Shown: positions 34,996 to 45,800, counted from the stretch's first letter. The stretch: 64,000 nt of DNA from Phocoena phocoena (GCF_963924675.1 NC_089220.1:161175270-161239269), one strand, 5' to 3'. Made by a program: numbers and translations. Notes: generated from the sequence alone by a model not told the origin.

Positions 34996-37061
34996 AAGCC
35001 AAGCCTGGGTGGGTTCCCAAAGGCTCATTTGTGAAGGATAAGTGGGAATGCCAGAAGAGTTACTGGGCGCTGTTCCTCAGTTGGACGACCTCTGCCACAG
35101 CAGACTTGCTGGGCTGCTTTACTGCCTTTCAGAGGGAGACCGCAGGATGACCAGGGGGTGGCAGTAGTGAGGTTTGCCCCCCCACCCTTTGGCATGGCCA
35201 GGAGGTGTGAGCCACCTGGGGTCACTGCAGAATGCTGTGGGTTTTGAGCAGGCTTCCTCGGACAGCATCCAGGAGCCCCGCTGGCCACAGGTGTGCAGAG
35301 GGAGAAAGGGGCTGTGGGTGCCGTCGGAGGACATGGGGCCGCAGGAGCGTCCCATGTCAGGCAGCTGCTTGGGAGGGCAGCGCATGGCCCTCCCCAGGAC
35401 CCCCACAGCCAGTCCCCACCCAAGCCCCGCCATGTCTCCACACGGGGCTGTCAAAAGGCGGGAGAGAATAGCCACAGCCACTGCTAAGTAAAAACCGGTG
35501 CCCTTTTCTCTAAGCCCACCTCCCCCTCCATCTCAGCTACCCGTGCAAGAAGCAGAAGGTGAGAGAAAAAACCCAGCCAGGACCCCTCCTCTCCTTGGGC
35601 CCCTCTGCCTGCATGGCTCTTAGGGGAAGGGAAGGAGTGACATGAGCCCTAAAGTGGGTAACATACCATGTTTTCATCTGGCCGGACTGCATTTTTTGGA
35701 TACCTGACAATCCCTGAGAAGCTATGGGTTCTATCACTAAGAGAAGGGGATGGAGAGTTGACAAAGCATGTTGGAAGGTCATGTTTGGAGAAGAAAAATA
35801 AAACCACTTCATGCGTGTTCCTCACCAAGTTCATGGCATTTAATAACCAGTTGCACTTACGAACACTGGGAGCTCTCAGCTTTCAGGAGTGGACATACTC
35901 AGCTCCAGCGACCTCAGAGCATGGGGAGAAATTCAGAGAGTGGCCTGACCACCAGAGCCCAGCTTTGGACGCTAATAGCCTGGGAATCTCAGGAACGTGT
36001 GCATACATGAGGGTGAGTGTGTGTTCACACGTGAGTGAGGAGTGCGTGTGTATGGAGAGTGAGAGAGAGGGTATGCACATGAATGTGTGTGTGTCTGAGG
36101 CCCCAGGCGGGGGAGTGTGTGTGCCTGGGGTGATGGTACAAAAAGGCGCAGGGCCCCATGTGGAAGAGGAAAGAGATGGAATAAGATGGGCTCTAGCGGG
36201 CAACGTACCATGAGCTCTAACCCGAAAGAAAAAGAAGCCTTTGAAAAAAGGGAGGTGATAAAGCCAAGATTACTGCAATGAGGATGCTCATTTAGGGACT
36301 GGTGTCTCAGTCCAGGGAGAAGACCCGACGTGATGTATTGTTGCTGAGTTTCCAGAGCTGCTAACTTGTTTCGCTCCCGAGCTATTTGTCTCTCTGTTAG
36401 TTTAATCATTTCCACAGCTGTTGTATAATATAACCAGGGATGTACCACTGAGCCAATTTCTTCCAGCCAGGCCTGCTTCCACGGAAACTAATAGGAAGAG
36501 ACAGCACCAGGGTCTCCCCCGCAAACCTGCCAGAGCTGGAGAATCGGGTCACAGTGAGCTCGCTGCCCAAGGGAACAGCAGACAGGCCGCCGTCTCCACC
36601 AAATGTGTCCTTTGTTTTTCCCTTTCTTGCAAATAGCACATCTTTCTCTTTGACTTCTGAAGAAATCTATCCCTTTCCCAGTTCCCTGGCTCTTTAAGGA
36701 AAAAAAAAGCAAGGCCTAAAAGGTAAAGATAATAGATGATCATTTAGGCACAAATAGTTGTGCAACTGCTTTTGATTCCATAAAGAGCACGGCTTCTATT
36801 TCCATCATCTTATGTCTCCCTGAAAGCATTTTACCATTATCTCTTGTCCTCTGTTTTCCCAATTGGATGACTTAAACACCATCTCTGAAAGGCAGCTGTT
36901 TCCAGAATACTGCACCGTTTATTGAGTTCACAAGAATTCTGACTGTCGGAAGCACTGACCTTTACAGAGAATCCCAGAGAATTGCTTTCGTTCCAATTTG
37001 CTGGCTTACAAAGGAAGCAGTTTCTCCCGGGGTGTCCCTTCATCCAGGAACAAGAGCGAGC
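34996..37061. other. Unique sequence, no recognised gene
   Basis: No gene is recognised. The GC-rich part 35025-35500 supports frames of 64-138 codons on both strands that overlap and lack motifs. A GT-rich stretch lies at 36000-36130. A long forward frame (35668-36213, 181 codons) runs through that low-complexity stretch and is considered chance. Confidence 0.5.
36000..36130. repeat. Imperfect GT-rich low-complexity stretch
   Basis: Many gtgt, gagt and gaga words without a constant period. It probably descends from a decayed dinucleotide repeat. Confidence 0.65.
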
Positions 37062-37245
37062 AAAGTGTCACGGACTTAGAGCAGGAAGTCACCATCCGTG
37101 CCCAACCTCCCATCTTACTCCTGAGGAAACCGAGACCTAGAGAGGTTAAGTTCCTGGTGAACTAGTCACCAGGAGCAGAGCTGCGGTTGACTGTTAGCAA
37201 TCCTGACTCCCAGCCCCAGGCTCTGGTGCCCGCTCCCTGAGGCCT
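37062..37245 (-). mobile_element. MIR SINE (antisense)
   Basis: 'cttactcctgaggaaaccga', 'gacctagagaggttaagttc', 'aggagcagagctgcggttga' and 'ctgactcccagccccaggct' follow reverse-complement MIR core and head. Confidence 0.82.
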
Positions 37246-38776
37246 CCTAGATGTTGGCCTTCTTCATATTGAAATACAGTACATTTCCCCAGATGTTGGC
37301 CCTGCAAAACTTCCTTATTCTTAAGTAAAATGATTCCTAGATTTTCTTTATTGTATGTAATTTAGAACCAGGATTTATTAAGCTCCAGGGAGCCAAGTCC
37401 TGGGCTGTTTTGTGCACATGATACGTTAAGAGAGGTATTTTCCCAGAAGGTGTGAAATGTAGGGTATTAGTGAATGGTGTTAAAAAAAAAAAAGAAAAAG
37501 AAATCCATGGCAGAGATCATTTTCCCCCTCCGTACAACCACAGAAACTAGCCTGGTCGATATTTGCAGTTCGCTAAAGAAATAAGGGCTTAAAGAAGTAT
37601 CGTCATCTACTGAATTAGGCGGCTGGCAAGTGAATTTGGTGTAGGTGTGTAAACGTGTGTGCTGGGGGGTTTGCTATGAAAAGCTAAGTCAGAGTGAACT
37701 TGGGGGTCACACGGGTGATGGAAGGAAAAGCAGGGTTGCAGGAGGAGGCTGGAAGAGTCTAGGAACAGAGGCAATGGACTGTCCACGTGTCCCACTTCAT
37801 CTAGCTGATTCTCCATCGAGAAGGCAGGTCACAGACTGTGAGGTCGGCAAAAGGATTGTCTTGCTCTAACCGTAACACGTGCCTGCCTGCTACTGTTGCC
37901 TTGTTCTCTCTCTCACTTTGCCAAAATAGCTCACCCCAGGCTGCCCCTGAAAGAAGCTCAGTGCTAATCTTCTTTCCCTGGAATTGATGGGGTCTCTCTA
38001 CCTTCCAACTCTCATGTGTGTGGGTGAGTTTGGCGAGTCTGGGGGGAAATTGCTGCTTCATCACCCTGCCCCAGATTTGCCCTTGCCCTCGACGTGAGGC
38101 GGAATAAACATCCAGAGAGACCCAGTCCACCCCGGAGGCGGCCAGGGAAGGAGAGAGAGTCCTGGGTGTACCGTTGTTGGGTATTTAAAGAAAACACAAT
38201 GCCAAAGACTAAGGAACACTGACAGGGCCAAATGACACCAGACGGAAGCAGAGACCCTCCAGGAAGTGTTTAAGTGAATCTGAGAAATCAAGGTGTTCTA
38301 ATTAAACACATAGTCTGAGAGACGTGGGAAACACGTGGCAGAGAATTACTGAAGTGAGAAATGAATAAGGTTCAATCCTAGTGTTAAATGAGACTTCTGA
38401 ATTCCAGAATCCAGAAAAGTGTCTTCAGTCGTGTTCTAAATTTTGCAAAATTACATTCAAGGGTACAGGGAGGCCAGGGCTCTCTCTGAGGAGGGCGATG
38501 GGGCCATGGGGCAAGTGACTGGAGCAGGAAGATGAGGGGTGAGGCCACACAGGCAAGTGTGGGGTCAGGGGCCGCCTTTATTTGAAATGCTGATGTTTGG
38601 TTCATTATGGGATTGTTCAGTAATGTTAATTTTAAAAACTATATTATTAAGATAGTGTTTATCTTGATTGTTGAGCTATTTTGCATTCCCTAAATTTAGT
38701 TACAAATGAGTGTCTCACCTCACTCCAGTGTCATCCCTGGTAAGGGGCCTAATACATACAAGTGACAGAAAAGTCA
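37246..38776. other. Unique sequence, no recognised gene
   Basis: No gene or repeat family is recognised. Short frames on both strands (up to 109 codons, antisense 37801-38130) have no motif. Confidence 0.5.
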
Positions 38777-38781
38777 CCATC

Positions 38782-39211
38782 TGTTATGAGTTGAATTGTG
38801 TCCCCTCCAAAAGACGTTGAGTCCTAACCCCTGGTACCTCAGAATGTGGCCTTATTTGGAAATAGTGTCATGAGAGATGTAATTGGTTAGGATGAGATTG
38901 TGGACCCCTGATCCAATATGACTGATATCCTTATGAAAATGGGAAATGTAGACACAGACACACACGAAGAATAGAACATGAAGGCAGAGATCAGCGTGGT
39001 TCATCCACACGGGCAAAGATTGCCAGCAAACAGGCAGAAGCTAGGAGAGAGGCACGGAGCAGACTCTCCCTACGATTCTAAGAAGGAAACAACACTGCTG
39101 ACACCCTGATCTTAGACTTCCGGTCTCCAGAACTGTGAGATGATAAATTTCTGTTGCTTAAGCCACCCAGTTTGTGGTACTTTGTTATGACAGCCCTAGC
39201 AGACTAATACA
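38782..39211 (+). mobile_element. Solo MLT1-type (ERVL-MaLR) LTR with intact ends
   Basis: A complete 430-base LTR: it starts TGTTATGAGTTGAATTGTGT and ends with CCTAGCAGACTAATACA. Internal words typical of the family include 'aatgtggccttatttggaaa', 'gatccaatatgactgatatc', 'gctaggagagaggcacggag' and 'cagaactgtgagatgataaa'. An exact 5-base TSD 'ccatc' lies at 38777-38781 and 39212-39216. No internal retroviral sequence follows, so it is a solo LTR left by recombination between the two ends of a provirus-like element. Confidence 0.93.
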
Positions 39212-39715
39212 CCATCCTTCATCTTAAGGAGGGACAGCACCCCCATATCAGTTGGTCAGAAGGGTCTTATTTCAACCTTGTAACCAGGAAAGCTGGATCA
39301 TTGCTCAGCCCAAAGATGTAAATATCAAGTCAAATCCCGAGGCTGTGGGGTAGGGGTGGGAAGTTGGCTCGTTGTAGGTAGGATGAGGCAGAGTTGGAAC
39401 AAGGGCTGTGATCACTGTCAGGGCACAGCAATCCTATAAAGATGCCAGAGCCAGGGAGGTCAGAGGAAAGAAACCCTCTGAGGGCTGGTGCGTGGTCAAA
39501 GCGAGGGGAGGTGTGGGGCAGGGAAGGCGCGCTGTGCGTCCCCTCAGACAACAGCTGCTTCACCTTGGGAGAGCCTTTACCCATCTGGGAAGAGCATCAG
39601 TGAGCTCTGCCTGCATCTGACCTCAAGGCTTAACAGAGCGCCTGCTGTGTGCTCAGTGCAGTACCAGTTTCCGTGTCAGAAAGAGTGTGTGTCAGAATGA
39701 GGGGTCCTATCACAA
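39212..39715. other. Unique spacer between two LTRs
   Basis: About 500 bases between the MLT1 LTR and the retroviral LTR. Two overlapping 70-codon frames have no motif. Confidence 0.5.
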
Positions 39716-40050
39716 TGTAAGAACACTATCAGCCCAAGCTCGCCCTGCTCACCGCACGACAGGCTGATACATTGGGGGACGAGTTGCTGGGGCAAGGAAT
39801 AGCAACTTTAATTGGAAAGCTAGCAGACCCAGCAGACAAGAGTCTCAAAAAACCATCATCCCTCAGTCCCAATTCAGGCTCCTTTTATACAGAGGAAGGG
39901 CAGGGGAAGGAGCCCACTCTGGTGCCAACCAATGGCTGAGTAGGACTGCTAACGGTCACTTGCTTGGGGGAGGGGCCACTGCAACGCGGACCAATGGCTG
40001 AGCTAACACTCTCTGGCTAACAGCTATGCGCCCGCCCCGCTCCTATTACA
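39716..40050 (-). mobile_element. Solo retroviral LTR (gammaretrovirus-like, antisense)
   Basis: A 335-base element with TGTAA...TTACA inverted ends. On the minus strand it has a U3 with two direct copies of 'ctcagccattggt' (plus-strand 39928-39940 and 39990-40002), containing inverted CCAAT boxes. A TATAAAAG box follows at 39892-39899, then an ATTAAA poly(A) signal at 39807-39812, spaced as in class I (ERV1) LTRs. No gag, pol or env sequence adjoins either side. The flanks 'cacaa' and 'agcaa' do not give a convincing TSD. I cannot assign the family by name. Confidence 0.72.
39892..39899 (-). promoter_or_regulatory. TATA box of the retroviral LTR
   Basis: TATAAAAG on the minus strand, about 30-100 bases downstream of the two CCAAT-bearing repeats and about 80 bases upstream of the ATTAAA signal. 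This is standard retroviral LTR architecture. Present activity is unknown. Confidence 0.65.
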
Positions 40051-41104
40051 AGCAAAAGGAGAGATATGAACAATGCAACTTCCTCAATCTTCTCTTAAGG
40101 TTGGTCTTTATGAGAAGCTCATGTTTGATTCTTGAAAAGAAAGAAACAGTGAGGGAGGGAGAGAGGAAAGGGAAAGAGAAATGAAGAGGAGAGAAGCAAG
40201 GATGAAGAGCTGAAGGTCAACGTCTTTATCCCCAGCATCTTATCTCAGACTTGGTCTAAACAGGAGCCAACTCTGGTCCACTGTGGATCTCCTATTTGCC
40301 CTGGTCTCCTTTGTGAAAGCCCGACACTCATGGGCCAGGGCTGCTGTGGGAGAGTTCTGTTCCCTTGCCGAGCATGGCTTTTATCTTTCTTGCACTTTCT
40401 GGGCTCCGGCTGCTGGTATGAAAAGAGGAAGAGCATCATTCTCTGCCCTGGGACAGGAGGCCTGACCGTCTCCTCTCTGGTGTCTCCTAAGGGACCTAGA
40501 CTGGTGAGCTCTGGGCATTGACCCTGTGCACATGTGACATTATCCATCACATGTTAAAGTTAATCCCTTAGAGTTACTTCTTCTGCTTGTACAGAACATT
40601 CTTCTCATCATTTTAAGGTTCCTCTTTAATGGTTTGAAATCCGTTGCCTTTGGCTACAATTTGAGCTTTACAACACAGATTATTCGCTTGCTGTCTTGCT
40701 CCCCTTCTAGGTCACAATGTGTGAGTGACTGGTAGCCTTTGCCTCGTATTGTTGTCATTGTGTCCTGCCCGTCATTTATTTTTGAGGGAAATGGAAGAGG
40801 TGAGACAGGCAGAAATTCAGGGAGGAAAAAATCTGAGGCCAGACTTTGGCTCCAGCTGAAAGCACATTGTCCAGTCCAGCTTCTACCTGAGGTCAGTGCT
40901 GGGACTGACACGAGGAGTTGTCACAATTAACAAAGCTGCCCCTTGTTCCTCGTGGGGCCTTGATCCTTGGGCCTATACGTCATCAGTCAGAACCTGAGCT
41001 AAGTGACAAAATAAACCACCAACACTAAGTGTAATGGGAAGCTGTTGTTTAGATGAATAGATTAACTTTTCAGAAAACTTTAAAATATTTCTAAGACAGT
41101 GTTT
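40051..41104. other. Unique sequence, no recognised gene
   Basis: A purine-rich low-complexity stretch lies at about 40137-40205. Apart from that no repeat or gene is recognised. An antisense 101-codon frame (40245-40550) has no motif. Confidence 0.5.
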
Positions 41105-41280
41105 CTTAAATTGAGGTCCATGGATCACTGGCATCAGAACCTCCTGGGATACTTATTAAAAATGTACATTTCTGCCCACCAGATCAATTGAACTGACGTC
41201 TCCAGAGATGGGAATTTTAAGCGGGCTCCCCAGATGATCTCTATGCATCTTCAGGTTTGCGGTCTGGAACCTTAAGTGGT
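41105..41280 (+). mobile_element. MER5-type hAT-Charlie DNA transposon fossil
   Basis: The sequence begins 'cagtgtttcttaaattgagg', close to the MER5 terminal repeat, and continues with 'ggcatcagaacctcctggga', 'ttattaaaaatgtacatttc' and 'ccccagatgatctctatgca' in MER5 order. The right end is weak. It is a non-autonomous element with no transposase. Confidence 0.75.
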
Positions 41281-41744
41281 GCATGATAATATGGCGAGGT
41301 GTTTTCCTGCCGTGAGTGTAAGAACTTCAGTGGGTCCTTCACCGTTTCTCAGTGGGCTTCCCTTCCTCCCAGCTCCACTTTTTGATGGCTGACTTAAATG
41401 GCTTCTCTCCTGACTGCCTCCAAGTCTTCCGAACCCAGGGCCCAGATCTGACCACTCCAGATATTCTAGAATAGAGCCCAGCATTCACGGGATTATTTGG
41501 GTGGAATAATTACCTAGAGCCCCTCAGAGTTAAAAGGCTTCACACATAGAGACAGAGACTTATTCCGTGCCTAAGAAGTTAAATTTAGTTGAAGAACACT
41601 GCTTTGTAAAACCAAGAGGATCATTTTGGGTGATCTCAAGATACCCCACCAACTCCAGCCACAACTAAGGATCAGTTAACTTGAGGAAGACATTAACCTT
41701 TTTCCTTTAAGCAGCATAGCTTTGGGAGTCTTTGTCACAGGCAC
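41281..41744. other. Unique spacer
   Basis: About 460 bases with no recognised gene or repeat. An antisense 70-codon frame at 41272-41484 has no motif. Confidence 0.5.
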
Positions 41745-42000
41745 TTAACCATTACCCTAACAGACTCTGATTTTCAGACTCAGGCACCTTACATAGATTT
41801 TTACTTCACCTTTATAAAAGCATGTTGAGGTAAGTATTGTTCTATTTGTTTGTTTTTTTATTCTATTTTATTCTCTCACTGAGGCTGAGAGTTTGTACCT
41901 TGTCCATAAAGGTAGGAAATGGTGGAGCTGGGACTGTGACTTGAATTCAGGTCTGTGTTCCTTCAAGACCCTGGACTCTCTCCCCAACACTATGCTCCCT
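41745..42000 (-). mobile_element. MIR SINE (antisense)
   Basis: 'gcaccttacatagatttt', 'cactgaggctgagagtttgt', 'ggtaggaaatggtggagctg', 'ggactgtgacttgaattcag' and 'gtctgtgttccttcaagacc' follow reverse-complement MIR. A T-rich stretch at 41845-41875 widens the middle. Confidence 0.72.
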
Positions 42001-42876
42001 CGCTAGTAAGCAGCTAGTGTACAAATCACACGCAAAAAGAGGTAAGCAGAGTTGCACTAGTTATCAGCCCATGGACTGCAGGTTTGTCCTTTCAAAATTC
42101 AGCCCAAAGCCCATTTCTTCTACAAAGGCTAAGCCCCTGCCCTTAATACTTGCAGGACTGATTGTAACCATTGATGGATATTTAGCTTTCAGACTCATAT
42201 ATAGTGATCTTTACAGGGACTTGGAGTCTCCCTAAATGGACAGTAAACTCTTCCGGGGCAGGGCCGCCTTTGTACATCACCACCCGCACATGCCGGGTCC
42301 CGTGCCTCACGTGGACCTCTCCTCTCGGTGGATGTTACTCTCTCTATGCAGGTGGCAAACTGGCCACTGCTCTGTGATGCTGACAAACCCCAGGGGGGAT
42401 GAGAGGCAATGGGGGGATTCAATCTTTTTGCGTCTCAGCGTTCTCACTCATTCTGGGAACCTATCTCGGGAAGACCCATGTGGCCAAGCTAAAGAGTTCA
42501 CATGCTACACGAGTAGGACTGGGGTGCACTGCGCTGTGCCCTGGGCTGCAGTAAAGCAGCCCTGTGGATATTCTGCCACCCCCTTGGCTCTGTTGCTGAC
42601 AGACGTCTGCTTTGTTTTCCTCTGTGACATGTTTGCATTTCACTCTCAATGTGTTCCCAACACAGAATTTTCCATTCATAGCTGGGTTTGTTACTGGTCT
42701 AATGTAATTCCTTCTTTCTCAGATTTTCAAACTGTACTTTGTCGTGAGCTAAATGGTGCCCAAGAGGGATCTAATAGTATGCAAATACCCGAGAACTGCT
42801 CTCCCAGACCTCGAGTGACTGGGTTCTGCCACCTTGACAATCCCTCTCGCCACAGCACCTTCCAGTGACCAGCAAA
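42001..42876. other. Mostly unique sequence with the longest open frame
   Basis: The longest open frame of the window (210 codons, forward, 42236-42868) lies here. It has no recognisable domain, no splice or promoter context, and starts in what looks like a decayed L2 3' end ('gacagtaaactcttccgggg'). I therefore do not call a gene. Confidence 0.5.
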
Positions 42877-43110
42877 TATATATACGCTACCAAATGTAAA
42901 ATAGATAGCCAGTGGGAAGCAGCCACATGGCTCAGGGAGATCAGCTCGGTGCTTTGTGTCCACCTAGAGGAGTGGGATAGGGAGGGTGGGAGGGAGATGC
43001 AAGAGGGAGGGGATATATGTTTATGTATAGCTGATTCACTTTGTTATAAAGCAGAAACTAACACAACATTGTAAAGCAATTATACTCCAATAAAGATGTT
43101 AAACAACAAC
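42877..43110 (+). mobile_element. Short LINE-1 3' tail
   Basis: 5'-truncated LINE-1 3' UTR: 'aaaatagatagccagtggga', 'agcagccacatggctcaggg', 'agatcagctcggtgctttgt', 'tgattcactttgttataaag' and 'ccaataaagatgtt', as in the tails at 21190 and 50572. Instead of a pure A tail it ends with aac units (43101-43113) that run directly into the first unit of the 67-bp minisatellite. No TSD is evident. Confidence 0.9.
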
Positions 43111-43776
43111 AACAAAATCCTGCCTCCTTCTCCATCTCAAAACCTATTTTGCCAGCCTCCTGTAAGTAAGGAACTACAACAAAATCCTGCCTCCTTCTCC
43201 ATCTCAAAACCTATTTTGCCAGCCTCCTGTAAGTAAGGAGCTACAACAAAATCCTGCCTCCTTCTCCATCTCAAAACCTATTTTGCCAGCCTCCTGTAAG
43301 TAAGGAGCTACAACAAAATCCTGCCTCCTTCTCCATCTCAAAACCTATTTTGCCAGCCTCCTGTAAGGAGCTACAACAAAATCCTGCCTCCTTCTCCATC
43401 TCAAAACCTATTTTGCCAGCCTCCTGTACGTAAGGAGCTACAACAAAATCCTGCCTCCTTCTCCATCTCAAAACCTATTTTGCCAGCCTCCTGTACGTAA
43501 GGAGCTACAACAAAATCCTGCCTCCTTCTCCATCTCAAAACCTATTTTGCCAGCCTCCTGTAAGTAAGGAGCTACAACAAAATCCTGCCTCCTTCTCCAT
43601 CTCAAAACCTATTTTGCCAGCCTCCTGTAAGTAAGGAACTACAACAAAATCCTGCCTCCTTCTCCATCTCAAAACCTATTTTGCCAGCCTCCTGTAAGTA
43701 AGGAGCTACAACAAAATCCTGCCTCCTTCTCAATCTCAAAACCTATTTTGCCAGCCTCCTGTAAGTAAGGAGCTAC
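43111..43776. repeat. Minisatellite: ten head-to-tail copies of a 67-bp unit
   Basis: Units start at 43111, 43178, 43245, 43312, 43375, 43442, 43509, 43576, 43643 and 43710; the last ends at 43776. All are 67 bases except the fourth (63, lacking one taag). Copies are almost identical. Variants are ggaactac in units 1 and 8, tgtacgtaagg in units 5 and 6, and ctcaatctc in unit 10. Each unit has a pyrimidine-rich stretch, then 'ttttgccag', then 'cctcctgtaagtaagg', resembling a 3' splice site directly followed by a 5' splice site. 67 is not a multiple of three, so no frame repeats unit by unit. The left edge abuts the LINE-1 tail. Confidence 0.97.
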
Positions 43777-44209
43777 TAGAAACCAGCTTCTTAAGTCACT
43801 GTTGGTTTTCTCGTCACCAATATTTCTAAACCAAAATAACTTGTCAATGAAAAATAAGTCAGAAACTTCAGAGACATTCCCTGAATTAAAACTTCTCATT
43901 ACAGAGTGGGTTCTGACCCTTATTAATCTTTATACCTCTAGTGACTAGCCTGACATTTACTAGATGATCAAGAAATGTTTGTTAATCTAAAATGATTTGC
44001 ATCATTCCCTGCATCAAAGCAAGACAGCTGCCGCAAGTGGGAGCACACCGCCAGGGCTAGCCTCTGGGGACAGCGACTTCCAAAACCACATATGGTCATC
44101 CCACCCCCTGCCCCCCAGGAATCACCTGCCTCTCGCCCTTTACTGTGCTGAGAACAAATACTGCATGTTGTGGTTCAAGATGCTGAGAGGAAGTCAAACG
44201 CTTTAAATA
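43777..44209. other. Unique sequence, no recognised gene
   Basis: About 430 bases right of the minisatellite without gene or repeat. A 69-codon frame (43997-44206) has no motif. Confidence 0.5.
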
Positions 44210-44610
44210 ATTAAGGTGGATTAAATAACTGGAAGAAAAGATTTCGAGTGTCCTGTTATTTAGCTTTCTATTTAAATACTCGGCGACTACCTGTTCCTCT
44301 ACAAACCATGAATCATGCAGTGAATGAGTGATTTAAGGTGACTACGAGATTATGCCCAGGAGGGCCTGTCAATATGGCTTGCTATCAACTGCCACTTTAT
44401 ATCAAGGCTAATGGAATGAAATGTAATATGAAATTCGGGTTTGGAGAAAAATAAAACAGTGGTTGTCCATTGATTAAATTGGCCTGAAAGTCTGACATAG
44501 TCATCGACCAAATGTTGTATTTCTGAATGAGTCATGTGCTTTTAAGAGGCTGCCAGTAAAATACGGCTTGCGTTTCAGACTGATCCCTGAAAACTTCTGT
44601 TCCCTAGGTT
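44210..44610. promoter_or_regulatory. Candidate conserved non-coding block
   Basis: Repeat-free AT-rich block with several TAAT/ATTA cores, a 'ccattgatta' SOX/homeodomain-type cluster at about 44468-44478, and an exact AP-1 site TGAGTCAT at 44528-44535. No repeat, frame or splice signal explains it. Regulatory function is inference from motif content only. Confidence 0.25.
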
Positions 44611-44785
44611 AACTCCTGTGATCCTCACCTCCAAACGTGCCCAGTCAGGACTGCAGGCCTTCATTGATCCTCTCCATCCCAGGCTGAGGACCCTGGGCTT
44701 ACACTGCAGACCAGAGAGGGCCCTGGGGATAAGCTGGTCCGAAGCTGACATTTCACAGAATGGGACACCTTTCTGCTACACCATC

Positions 44786-45240
44786 TGTATCCGTTTCCTG
44801 TTGCTGCTGTAACAAATTACCACGAACTTAGTGATTTCAAACAACACAGTTTTATTATCTTACAGTTCTGGAGGTCAGGAGTCTAAAATAGGCCCACGGG
44901 ACGGGGTTCCTTCTGGATGTTCCAGGGGAGAATTCCTTTCCTCTCCCTTTCCAGCTGCCAGAAGCTGCCTGAATCCACATCCTTTGGCTCTCGTCTGCCT
45001 CGTTCATCTTTAAAGCCAACAGCATAGCATCTTCTCTCCCCTCTGACCTCCTGCCTCCCTCGTATAAAGAGCCTTGTGGTTACATGGGGCCCACCCAGAT
45101 AATCCAGGACAACCTCCCAATCTCAATACCCTCAACTTGGTCACATCTGCAAAGCTCCTTTTGCCATATAAGGTAACATATGCCCAGATCCCAGGGTTTA
45201 GATTGTAGACATCTCAGGGGGATGTTACTCAGCCTACTAT
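44786..45240 (-). mobile_element. MLT1-type (ERVL-MaLR) LTR, antisense
   Basis: The plus strand starts 'tgtatccgtttcctgttgct' and continues 'gctgtaacaaattaccacga', 'ttattatcttacagttctgg', 'aatccaggacaacctcccaa' and 'gccatataaggtaacatatg', matching the reverse complement of a MaLR LTR over nearly its whole length. The right end ('cctactatg') is mutated and no TSD survives. It is a solo LTR. Confidence 0.85.
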
Positions 45241-45309
45241 GTTGTCGAAAGAGAAAATGTTGTAAACAAACCATTGAAAGTATTTCTGTCCATTGACATA
45301 ATCTCATCA

Positions 45310-45425
45310 ATCTCCAGTGAGCGTGGCGGTGAAAGCACAGAGCGTGGGCACAGGGATCACCCAGGTTCCGTCTGACCTTGCTCTGCCATTCACAAGCTCT
45401 GTAAGCTCGGACCAAATGATTCATG
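45310..45425 (+). mobile_element. Partial MIR SINE
   Basis: 'ggcggtgaaagcacagagcg', 'gggatcacccaggttccgtc' and 'tgaccttgctctgccattca' match the sense MIR head. It breaks off after 'gtaagctcgg'. Confidence 0.65.
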
Positions 45426-45664
45426 AATTGTCATGTTGCTTAAACATCAAAACCTTGAAGGAAGTGGCAGGAAATGAGGCAGGAGAGACAGAGTGAGCGA
45501 ATTGAAGTATCATGCTAAGGAATTCCATGCCCAAATGTGAGTTTGTCCTCTGCCCTGCGTACCCCTGTGTCACGGGTACCTGGGATAGCACTGCCATGAT
45601 AAATAATTGATGAATGAAAGAATAGTCTTCAATTTCATGAACCTATACTGTGGTGGCTATTATG
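45426..45664. other. Unique spacer
   Basis: About 240 bases without recognised features. Confidence 0.45.
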
Positions 45665-45800
45665 GAAATGCTTTGTGCATCTCTGTCTTGCCCACTAGAT
45701 TCTAAGCTCCTTGAGCAAGTGGGCCAAATCTTGTTCTATTCTACATGCTCACAACCCCTAATGCCTAATAGGTACATGCTTAGATGAACCTTGTAGGTAA
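45665..45800 (+). mobile_element. L2 LINE 3' end fragment
   Basis: 'gcccactagattctaagctc', 'cttgagcaagtgggccaaat', 'cttgttctattctacatgct' and 'taataggtacatgcttagat' correspond to the conserved 3' end of L2. Confidence 0.78.

Noticed and set aside
35668..36213. 181-codon forward frame
   Set aside because: The second half is a GT-rich low-complexity stretch, and an equally long antisense frame overlaps it. No motif.
42236..42868. Longest open frame, 210 codons, forward strand
   Set aside because: No domain, no splice or promoter context. Its start overlaps what looks like a decayed L2 end and its composition is unremarkable. One frame of this length in 64 kb of mixed-composition DNA is compatible with chance.
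43111..43776. CRISPR-like array
   Set aside because: Units are directly adjacent with no variable spacers, and the genome is mammalian. It is a minisatellite.
43271..43899. Antisense frames with repeated 'QEAGKIGFEMEKEAGFCCSS'
   Set aside because: They are translations of the 67-bp minisatellite. The unit is not a multiple of three and the frame survives only because three units restore phase.
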